This document shows positions 33,699-40,362 of a stretch of DNA of 64,000 nt, piece by piece (position 1 is the stretch's first letter; every line of letters begins with the position of its first letter). Below the pieces are notes generated by a model. The model worked only from the letters and a program-made list of their open reading frames with translations, was not told the DNA's origin and searched no databases. The position numbers and the translations under genes are program-made. The DNA lies in the NCBI RefSeq assembly GCF_025685425.1, contig NZ_JAGTAS010000052.1:124001-188000 (forward strand), in the 5' to 3' direction. Origin of the DNA: Terriglobus albidus. Its GTDB lineage: Bacteria; Acidobacteriota; Terriglobia; Terriglobales; Acidobacteriaceae.

Positions 33699-33812
33699 TG
33701 GAGTATTTTCCCTGTTGCTGGGTATCCCGGAAGGGAGTGCAGCGGCGTTTTCATTGCGGAAAACGCTTATAGATACGGAAGCCCTACTCTACACCTACAG
33801 GGAAATGCCCTA
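33699..33812 (+). repeat. Family A palindromic element, copy g
   Basis: It begins GGAGTATTTTCCCTGTTGC, has the inner arm GGCGTTTTCATTGCGGAAAACGC, and ends GGGAAATGCCCTA, followed by GC. TA is present at the right end only. It lies between convergent genes and touches no stop codon. Confidence 0.82.
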
Positions 33813-33882
33813 GCATTGCGAGGGTGGGGCACCCGACTGGGAAGACGAATCAAAAGCGCTACGCGCGGCTATGGCTTGACCG

Positions 33883-35055
33883 TTAGATCCGAACGAGTTC
33901 CCTCTGGATCTTTCCTGTCACGACCGCTTTGCCCGGCCGCGTGATCATGTTGACTTCACTGCGGAGACCGAACGCACCCGGATAGTACAACCCTGGTTCC
34001 ACGGAGAAGCAGGTCATCGGCAGGATCAGCCGTTCGTCGTGCGTTTCCAGGTTATCCAGATGCGCTCCGTTGCCGTGCAGCTCGATCGCAATATTGTGAC
34101 CGGTGCGATGCGTAAACCAGGCTGCCTGGCCGGCGTTGCGAATGACAGTACGCGAAGCCTCATCCGCCTCCCATCCCGCGATCGGACGATTCGCAGCAAA
34201 CGCCTCTTCGACGGTCTTGATGGCGGCATCGCGCGCTGCTGTTACCGTTGCGAAGGTCTGCTGTTCGCGTTCGGTCGGCTCGCGGTCTACGACACCGGTC
34301 CAGGTAATGTCATACCAGACTGCATTTGGGTCGCCCGCCATCTTCGACCAGATATCGATCAGGACAAAGTCTCCCTTGCGGATCGGTCGTGAGCTCGACG
34401 GCGAGGGCTCATAGTGAGAGTCGGCCGCATTGGGGCCGACGCTCACATTGGGTCCGTGCTCGGTGATCATGCCGGCTTGCTCGATCTTCTCCTTGAGCCA
34501 GTTCACCATGGTGAACTCATCGGTTCCACTGGAGCGCACACGGTCGCCAATCTGCTCCCAGCCCGCAGCAAGAATCTCATCCAGCAATACCTGCGCCTTG
34601 TAGTGTGAAGCGACCTGCTCCTCAGTAAGAACCGCCTCAAAGCGGCTGACCATATCCGCAGACGATACGATCTGCTTGCCCCAGCTCCGCAGCAGCTCCA
34701 CCGTTCCGGCATCCACCATCGACACATACATGATGGCGTTGCGCGGCGAGTACTGCATGGCGATCTTCGTCGCGCCGGTCGTCAGCCGTTCGAGCTTTGC
34801 TTCAAGTTCCTGCCAGGAGCTGTACTCTTCCTTCTGGCCAGGAAGCCCATCCAACCGCAGCGATTCGATGCGATGCACCAGCTTCTTCGGCTCGCCATAG
34901 GCGGGAACCAGATAGTACCAGCGGCGGGTGACATGCAATCCCCCGCCCAGGCCGAGGATGCGGTACGCGATAGGGTCGCGATAGTGATGGTCATAGAACA
35001 GCCATGCATCCGCGCCGATCTCGCGCAGAGCTTCCTGAATCGCTTGAAGGTTCAT
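33883..35055 (-). CDS. M24-family peptidase (Xaa-Pro aminopeptidase-like)
   Basis: This is a 390-residue pita-bread-fold metallopeptidase. The N-terminal creatinase-like domain runs to about residue 160. The C-terminal catalytic domain shows the five metal ligands in order: Asp in VLIDIW, Asp in WYDITWTG, His in RTGHNIAIELHG, Glu in FSVEPGLY and Glu in LRSEVN. It lacks a signal peptide, so it is cytoplasmic. It may remove N-terminal residues before proline or act on other dipeptides. It follows the DUF2911 gene after a strong terminator. Confidence 0.88.
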   Translation of the reverse strand: MNLQAIQEALREIGADAWLFYDHHYRDPIAYRILGLGGGLHVTRRWYYLVPAYGEPKKLVHRIESLRLDGLPGQKEEYSSWQELEAKLERLTTGATKIAMQYSPRNAIMYVSMVDAGTVELLRSWGKQIVSSADMVSRFEAVLTEEQVASHYKAQVLLDEILAAGWEQIGDRVRSSGTDEFTMVNWLKEKIEQAGMITEHGPNVSVGPNAADSHYEPSPSSSRPIRKGDFVLIDIWSKMAGDPNAVWYDITWTGVVDREPTEREQQTFATVTAARDAAIKTVEEAFAANRPIAGWEADEASRTVIRNAGQAAWFTHRTGHNIAIELHGNGAHLDNLETHDERLILPMTCFSVEPGLYYPGAFGLRSEVNMITRPGKAVVTGKIQRELVRI

Positions 35056-35068
35056 TGCTCCACTCCGG

Positions 35069-35110
35069 TTAAAAGACTAAGGCACGTCCTACCGGACGTG
35101 CCTTAGTCTT
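35069..35110 (-). terminator. Rho-independent terminator after the DUF2911 gene
   Basis: A perfect 17-bp stem (AAGACTAAGGCACGTCC and complement, loop of four) is followed on the minus strand by TTTT. It lies between the DUF2911 gene and the M24 peptidase gene. Confidence 0.82.
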
Positions 35111-35120
35111 CTCGGAAATC

Positions 35121-35666
35121 TTAACGAACGATGATCGGCACGGAGGCGTCTGTCGTCTCCCACTTGATGTGCATGTCCGTCCGTTTGCCCACGGTGTTCT
35201 CAAAGCTGATGCTCATCTTCTCCTGCGGAGAAGGCAGGGTCTTTACGTCCATGTTGACACGGACCAGATCGCGATCGGCATGGTACTCGGTGCCCCATTG
35301 CCCGGTCTCCATGCTGATGATCAGTTGCCACGACTTCTCGCCGGGCAGGGTGTAGATCGTGTAGTTGCCGGCTGCAACCGGCTTTCCAGCGACTGAGATA
35401 TTGCCGCCGCTCACAACGAAGGTAGTCGCTTCATTCGCTCCGGTACGCCACACCTGTCCGTAGGGCACCAGGCCACCCATGACCTTACGGCCGCGCATCG
35501 ACGGTGTGTGATAGTCCACGGTGATCTTTACAGGCCCCAGCGCAACCTCAGCCTTGGCCGGCGGACTCGCCATCGCGCCACCCGGTTGACCACCACCCAT
35601 CTGCGCCATCAGCGGGCTACAACAAAGCCCGGCCACGATACTCAGCAACATCGAACGACGATTCAT
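35121..35666 (-). CDS. DUF2911-domain exported protein
   Basis: This is a 181-residue protein. The start at 35666 (MNRRSMLLSIVAG) is chosen for GGAGG 5 bp upstream and a clear signal peptide ending SPLMAQ. A Gly-rich linker is followed by a DUF2911 domain, with VDYHTPSMRGRKVMG, YGQVWRTGANEAT, AGNYTIYTLPG and DLVRVNM as its conserved blocks. The family is common in Acidobacteria and Bacteroidetes and has no known function. It is followed by a strong terminator and preceded by the flavoprotein gene, 77 bp away. Confidence 0.88.
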   Translation of the reverse strand: MNRRSMLLSIVAGLCCSPLMAQMGGGQPGGAMASPPAKAEVALGPVKITVDYHTPSMRGRKVMGGLVPYGQVWRTGANEATTFVVSGGNISVAGKPVAAGNYTIYTLPGEKSWQLIISMETGQWGTEYHADRDLVRVNMDVKTLPSPQEKMSISFENTVGKRTDMHIKWETTDASVPIIVR

Positions 35667-35743
35667 GACAACCTCCGCCACCACTCTACATGGACGAAGG
35701 GTGTGTCATCCAATTCCTGACCGTCAGAAACTGGATGGCACTC

Positions 35744-36988
35744 CTATGCCATCTTGTTACCGCGGCGCTGCATCGCTTCCATACGGCTGTAGAGCTCCTG
35801 CAGCAGATGTACACCAGTCACGGCTTCTTCCTGGTTGGGCGTCTCATCGGTTTCGTTCCAGCCGGACTCTTCGCCGTTGAGACTGGTCTGCACGACAATG
35901 CCGTCGCGGCGAGCGACGATGTTTACGTTCTTATAGCCAAGACCGTAGTGCACATTCTCCTGCGGAATGAGCCATGCGATCTGACCGCGTACCGGCGTAA
36001 TCGACTCGTCATTCCAGAGAGCACGGCCACCGTAGCCCGGACAGTTAATGATGGTCTTCTGCGGCAGCGCCGCGAGATCGGCGGGAGAGTGGAACTCGAC
36101 CCTCTCAACCTTTCCACCTGCGATCAGAAAGTCGTTCATTAACTGGCGCGAGTAGTCGGCCACATTGAACATCAGGGTCGTATTGCGGCGTACATACTTC
36201 GTCGGGAATGGATGCGACCCAGCGGGCAGCAGTTGCGGCATTGCCGTGATATCCCGGATGCGCGAGGCGTAGCGCGCGAACTCATGACGTCCTGCCCCCT
36301 GCGCCTGGCTTTCGCGGCGCTTCTGCGCCTCTTCCGGTGAGAAATCGCTCAACTGGTAACTGTCAAAGTACTCGATCGGATTTCCCGGCATTCCGAGATA
36401 GCTCTGATACATCGACCAGCTGGTGCGCGCCATAAGCTCCCACAAATCGCCAAACGCGGGCGCCACTACATTGCTGAGAGCGACGCGTGAGTCCGGAGTC
36501 CAGCTTCCGGTAGCGCGTGCGGAACGCACCTCGGGTGGACGCTCCTTGGCGTAGATGGTGACATGGGCACCTGCACGCTGCGCCGTGATGGCAGAGGTAA
36601 GCCCCAGCGCGCCGCAGCCGATCACGGCAATCTCCTTATCGCCGTTGCTCGCCCTCATCGCGTTCTCGACCGCCACAGCCGCCGAGCCCCAGCTCAACGA
36701 CCATCCGCTGCCGCCGTGACCGTAATTATGCGAGACGATCTTGTCACCGACCTTCTCTACCTCAAGCCGGGGACCCTGCGCACGGAAAGGACGCAGGCAT
36801 ACCGTAATGCGGAAAAGGCGGTCTTCATGGGCGCGGATCGGCACCAGCTCGGGTACGCGGTCATAGAACGGCAGTGCTGGAGCGGTTGCGCTGCCTGCTG
36901 TCACCGGCCTCTTCGCACACCCGGCCAGGCCGAGCATGCCGACCCCCGCAAATGCACTCGACTGTCGCAAAAACTCACGCCGTTTCAT
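35744..36988 (-). CDS. Tat-exported D-amino-acid-oxidase-like flavoprotein, apparently circularly permuted
   Basis: This is a 414-residue protein with a twin-arginine signal (MKRREFLRQS) and a possible lipobox (LAGC, Cys24). The FAD Rossmann motif AVIGCGALGL is at residues 121-130, not at the N-terminus of the mature protein. Before it, at 66-101, lie RPFR and HNYGHGGSGWSLSWG, blocks that in eukaryotic D-amino-acid oxidase (RPVR, HNYGHGGYGLTIHWG) are near the C-terminus. After it come INCPGYGGRALW, PVRGQIAWL and a GWNETDE segment, which match the middle of that enzyme, and the protein then stops. It should oxidise D-amino acids or a related amine in the periplasm. The order change is discussed in the findings. 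Confidence 0.85.
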   Translation of the reverse strand: MKRREFLRQSSAFAGVGMLGLAGCAKRPVTAGSATAPALPFYDRVPELVPIRAHEDRLFRITVCLRPFRAQGPRLEVEKVGDKIVSHNYGHGGSGWSLSWGSAAVAVENAMRASNGDKEIAVIGCGALGLTSAITAQRAGAHVTIYAKERPPEVRSARATGSWTPDSRVALSNVVAPAFGDLWELMARTSWSMYQSYLGMPGNPIEYFDSYQLSDFSPEEAQKRRESQAQGAGRHEFARYASRIRDITAMPQLLPAGSHPFPTKYVRRNTTLMFNVADYSRQLMNDFLIAGGKVERVEFHSPADLAALPQKTIINCPGYGGRALWNDESITPVRGQIAWLIPQENVHYGLGYKNVNIVARRDGIVVQTSLNGEESGWNETDETPNQEEAVTGVHLLQELYSRMEAMQRRGNKMA

Positions 36989-37086
36989 TCATTCGACTCC
37001 AGGCAAGAGATAGAGACATCCCCGAACGCAACGCGCTGCGCCACTTCAGGATAGGTTTTCCGGATCGAGGTAAGGTCTCACCCCGA

Positions 37087-38292
37087 TTACACCACATTCC
37101 GTCGTGCCGTTAAGTCCAACAACGGGCCGGTCATCGCGGTTGTTACCACCGCCATCAACACCAGCAAGGTGAAGACCTGGGCATTGAGAATGCCTTCGCG
37201 GTAGCCGGCATTCAGCACAATCAGCTCGACCAGCCCGCGCGTATTCAGCAACACGCCGATCCGCAGGGCCTTCGACCACGGCGTACCTGCAACGACCGCA
37301 CCGAACATCCCTCCCACGATCTTGCCCAGCACGGCTGCGGCAAGTACCAGCAGCAGATCACTCCAGCCGCCCGCGTGAAAGAGCTCCGGCCGCATCCGCA
37401 GGCCGGTCAGTGCGAAGAATGCAGGCAGAGTCCAGGCTGAAACGACCAGGAAGAGCCGCTCCATGATGCCCGCGACGCGTTCCGACGGAACGCAGATACC
37501 GGCCAGAAAAGCGCCAAAGAACAGGTGAATGCCAAGCGCGTTGGTCACCCATGCGCTGATGCCAGGCAGCAGCACCAGCACCACGGTCCATACCGGACGC
37601 TCCAGTGAGACACGGCGCAACATTGGCCGCACGCCAGCCATCATCACAACGATGAAGGCCACCAGGAGACTGAGCCGCACCACGATCTCAACCGCGCCAC
37701 CGCCGTGCAGCACTGCCAGCAACGCTGCCAGAACGCACCATGCAAGGGCATCATTAAGGGCTGCGCTCAGCAGCGACTGCTGCGCTACCTCCGCATTTAC
37801 CGGCACGCCCGCTGTCTCGCGGTCGCGCAGGATGCGAGCAAGCACCGGCAGCGCTGTGATGCTCATGGCCACGGCGAGAAAGATACGGAATCCGCAGCGA
37901 GCATCCTCAGCCACGCCATAATGCCGCAGAAGAATCGGAGCCAATAAGGCTCCAACAAGGAACGGCAGTAGAATGCTGCCTGCGGTCGTCGCCACCACGC
38001 GCCGTACATGATGCGCCACCTCACGCAGATCCAGCTCCGCGCCGACCAGGAAGAGAAACGCTACCAGCCCAACGTTGCTGAGCAGTTCCAACCAGGACAG
38101 ACGCGCGGGAGCAAATAACATTGTGGTCACCGCCGGCATCCAGCGTCCCAGCGCGACCGGCCCCAGCAGAATGCCGCCGGCGATCTCGCCGATCACTCGC
38201 GGCTGGCTCAACCGCTGCGCCAACGCTCCGCACAGCCAGGTCACTGCCAGGATCACCGCCAGTTGCAGCGGCAACAGAATGAGCAAGGTCAT
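37087..38292 (-). CDS. CPA2-family cation/proton antiporter (Kef-like)
   Basis: This is a 401-residue membrane protein with about twelve hydrophobic segments. The start is VIGEIAGGILLGPVALG, a block typical of the Na+/H+ exchanger domain in CPA2 transporters. NVGLVAFLFLVGAELD and ALNDALAWCVLA carry the ion-binding Asp residues, and LLNTRGLVELIVLN is the conserved late motif. There is no C-terminal TrkA domain, so it is the short form. It exchanges Na+ or K+ for H+. Its ATG overlaps the stop of the upstream small gene (ATGA), so it is coupled to it. Confidence 0.9.
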   Translation of the reverse strand: MTLLILLPLQLAVILAVTWLCGALAQRLSQPRVIGEIAGGILLGPVALGRWMPAVTTMLFAPARLSWLELLSNVGLVAFLFLVGAELDLREVAHHVRRVVATTAGSILLPFLVGALLAPILLRHYGVAEDARCGFRIFLAVAMSITALPVLARILRDRETAGVPVNAEVAQQSLLSAALNDALAWCVLAALLAVLHGGGAVEIVVRLSLLVAFIVVMMAGVRPMLRRVSLERPVWTVVLVLLPGISAWVTNALGIHLFFGAFLAGICVPSERVAGIMERLFLVVSAWTLPAFFALTGLRMRPELFHAGGWSDLLLVLAAAVLGKIVGGMFGAVVAGTPWSKALRIGVLLNTRGLVELIVLNAGYREGILNAQVFTLLVLMAVVTTAMTGPLLDLTARRNVV

Positions 38293-38798
38293 CGAGGCTT
38301 CCGCTTCTGCTCGCGGCGTGCGCCCACCACAATCGCAGCTTCAGTTAACAGCAGCACCACTCCTACAGGAAGCAAACGCGCAGCCAGCATACCGGCCCAG
38401 TTGATAGTGAAACCCGAGATGATCTCCGCCAGCCCGAGTGCGGCGCCAACACCAAACAGGCTGCCACCCGCCCAACGTCTGAACCGCGCCGAGATCTCGC
38501 TGTGGTTAGCTTTGGCCCCATGTGCTTCAAAGAGCGGAGCTCCCACCATACCGCGGCGGTCATACACACGCGTAATCATCGTGGGATATAGGACCACCAC
38601 CTCGCGTGCATAACGCTCGGCATCGGCCATATCCGCCGCAACAACGCAGAAAGGACCTTCCGGCGTCGCCTCTCCCTCAACTGTCTCCGGGCGATCGCCG
38701 CTGAACAACACGGCGAACTCGCCTTCGGCCATACGCTCATTCCAACTGGATGGGCGGTGCGAAGGGTCGTACAAAGGCAGAATGCGAAGGGAGTTCAC
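38289..38798 (-). CDS. Hypothetical protein with C-terminal membrane segments
   Basis: I do not recognise this 169-residue protein. A soluble N-terminal half (PSSWNERMAEGEFAVLF, then FCVVAADMADAERYAREVV) is followed by two hydrophobic segments (GSLFGVGAALGLAEIISG and GMLAARLLPVGVVLLLTEAAIV) and a basic tail. Its stop overlaps the antiporter start (ATGA), which suggests an accessory or regulatory role for the antiporter; this is inferred from position only. Confidence 0.65.
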   Translation of the reverse strand: MNSLRILPLYDPSHRPSSWNERMAEGEFAVLFSGDRPETVEGEATPEGPFCVVAADMADAERYAREVVVLYPTMITRVYDRRGMVGAPLFEAHGAKANHSEISARFRRWAGGSLFGVGAALGLAEIISGFTINWAGMLAARLLPVGVVLLLTEAAIVVGARREQKRKPR

Positions 38799-38909
38799 TC
38801 AAAAAGTATAGTGGCCCAATCACATAAGACCTTCATCGGCAAGGGTGACAACGCAAGATCGCACATCGCCGTCTCAACGGCAATTACCTGCAGAGCAGAG
38901 GAGGAATTT

Positions 38910-39365
38910 ATGCCACAGGCAACAGAGGTAAAAATAAACGCTCTCACTCCCGAGTATTCCAATGAAGCAGTAGAGCGCATGTATGTGCAATGGGATGATG
39001 CGCTATCCCATAACGACCCCGAGCGCTTATTGGCCTGCTACGCTCCTGACGCTGTACTGGAGAGCCCATTGGTCCCGCACCTGATGGATCAGGAAGATGG
39101 TGTCTGTCGCGGCCACGAGCAATTGCGCCCCTTTTTCGAGATTCTGGCAAAGCGCAAGCCCTCTCTGCGTCAATATTTCCGCAGCGGATTCTTCACCGAT
39201 GGGAAACACCTTATCTGGGAGTACCCGCGTGAAACACCGGACAAGGAACAAATGGATTTTGTAGAAGCGATGACCCTCAATGATCAGGGATTAATTCAGC
39301 GCCATTGTGTTTATTGGGGTTGGCGAGGAGTCAGCGTACTCCAGAACGATCAGTATCATCAATAA
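38910..39365 (+). CDS. SnoaL/NTF2-like domain protein
   Basis: This is a 151-residue cone-shaped alpha+beta barrel protein of the SnoaL-like/nuclear-transport-factor-2 superfamily, with the typical pattern MYVQWDDALSHNDPERLLACYAPDAVLESP. The start at 38910 has GAGGAG 6 bp upstream. Members can be cyclases, isomerases or binding proteins; the substrate is not known. It is divergent from the hypothetical/antiporter pair. Its TAA stop at 39363 is the first three bases of repeat copy h. Confidence 0.8.
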   Translation: MPQATEVKINALTPEYSNEAVERMYVQWDDALSHNDPERLLACYAPDAVLESPLVPHLMDQEDGVCRGHEQLRPFFEILAKRKPSLRQYFRSGFFTDGKHLIWEYPRETPDKEQMDFVEAMTLNDQGLIQRHCVYWGWRGVSVLQNDQYHQ

Positions 39366-39477
39366 AGCATTTTCACTGTTGCTGGGTATTCCGGACGAGG
39401 AGTGCAGCGGCGTTTCATTGCGGAAATCGCCCATAGGCGCGGAAACCCTCCACTACACCTAGAGGGAAGATGCCCTA
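39363..39477 (+). repeat. Family A palindromic element, copy h
   Basis: It begins TAAAGCATTTTCACTGTTGC and ends GGGAAGATGCCCTA, with inner arm GGCGTTTCATTGCGGAAATCGCC. TA is present at both ends. Its TAA is the stop of the SnoaL-like gene. Confidence 0.83.
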
Positions 39478-39520
39478 ACCTTTCGATACATTGAACAACG
39501 ACGATGCCCGCAAAGCATGC

Positions 39521-39617
39521 AGAACTATAGAGCGGGCCTTCAGCCCTTACCCAGCCTGGGGCACCGAAACCTGGGGCGTTGCCCCAGGCTGGTATAGAAC
39601 GCGCCTTCAGCGCTTAG
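39521..39617 (+). repeat. Family B repeat, copy 2 (three hairpins)
   Basis: The order of hairpins is the same as in copy 1 at 33567: GGGCCTTCAGCCC, then CCTGGGGC-GTT-GCCCCAGG, then GCGC..CTTCAGCGC. It lies 43 bp after family A copy h and is followed at once by family D copy 2, so three families are stacked in this gap. Confidence 0.78.
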
Positions 39618-39633
39618 AGCAACGGCACGTTTG

Positions 39634-39707
39634 TTTGTCATTTCGAAGCGCTCGGCGTCCCCGGCCAGCTTCGCTGGCTGGGGTGAAGAGTAGCGGAGAA
39701 ATCTGCG
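39634..39707 (+). repeat. Family D repeat, copy 2
   Basis: It begins TTTGTCATTTCGAAGCGCTC, contains GGCCAGCTTCGCTGGC, and ends GAAGAGTAGCGGAGAAATC. It is the inverted counterpart of copy 1 at 5121-5185, with about 10 extra bases in the middle. Confidence 0.75.
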
Positions 39708-39760
39708 TCTCGACCAATGTTTTCTTACCTGGGACAACCCTCTGGAAAAGCAGATCCCTG

Positions 39761-39829
39761 GTGTTTTCATTGCGGAAAACGCCCATCGATGCCGATGCTC
39801 TGGACTACACCTACAGGGAAAATACTCTA
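39761..39829 (+). repeat. Family A palindromic element, copy i (left part missing)
   Basis: It starts at the inner arm GTGTTTTCATTGCGGAAAACGC and continues to the right end GGGAAAATACTCTA; the left outer arm is absent. Its final three bases, read on the minus strand, are the TAG stop of the AhpD-like gene. Confidence 0.8.
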
Positions 39830-40234
39830 TCCAACAAGAAACTCTTTATCCACCGGAATCTGCATCGCATTCGCCAGGTTATTTGTCTCCGCCGCCATAC
39901 CGACGACCGCAAGAAACTCAGCGTGTTGCTCGTCGGAAAGCCCCTTCGTTCGTGCGGCCGCAGTATGCGAGTGGATGCAGTAAGGGCAACTGTTCACCGT
40001 CGAGACGGCAATATAGATCAGTTCCTTCGTAAGAGGATCGAGAGTTCCGGGCTCGATCATCACCTCTTTGATACTCGCCCATGTCCTCTGCAGCAGCGCG
40101 GGCTGGTTCGCGAGAGCACGCCAGAAGTTGTTCACGAAATCCGTCTTGCGAACAGCGCGAATGTCGTCGAAGACAGCTTTGAGTTCCGGCACCTTGTTGA
40201 TCTCGTCGTCTGTCCAGAGCTTTACAGTGGCCAC
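39827..40234 (-). CDS. AhpD-like carboxymuconolactone decarboxylase-family protein
   Basis: This is a 135-residue helical protein of the CMD/AhpD superfamily. The redox motif SCPYCIHSH (Cys-x-x-Cys and following His) is that of alkyl-hydroperoxidase AhpD-like proteins, which reduce peroxides through a thiol relay. LTKELIYIAVSTVN before it is the usual helix. The length is normal for a single domain. The stop codon comes from repeat copy i. It is downstream of no evident partner, and infB lies on the same strand beyond a terminator. Confidence 0.87.
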   Translation of the reverse strand: MATVKLWTDDEINKVPELKAVFDDIRAVRKTDFVNNFWRALANQPALLQRTWASIKEVMIEPGTLDPLTKELIYIAVSTVNSCPYCIHSHTAAARTKGLSDEQHAEFLAVVGMAAETNNLANAMQIPVDKEFLVG

Positions 40235-40308
40235 GGCAGTTCCTCCATTCAGAAGCTCACGAAGTGGCTCCTCGTCTCATTTTCCCACCCGCACGAACAA
40301 CGTCGGGC

Positions 40309-40340
40309 AAAACAAAAGGCAGGCCCGAAGGCCTGCCTTT
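40309..40340 (-). terminator. Rho-independent terminator of infB
   Basis: An 11-bp stem (AAAGGCAGGCC, loop CGAA, GGCCTGCCTTT) is followed on the minus strand by TTGTTTT. It is 23 bp past the infB stop. Confidence 0.85.
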
Positions 40341-40362
40341 CTTTGTTTCGATGCAACCTGGT

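Noticed and set aside
35744-36988. Permutation explained by a frameshift or fusion of two adjacent genes
   Set aside because: The frame is continuous from the Tat signal to the stop, there is no second copy of either block, and the parts together give one normal domain length.
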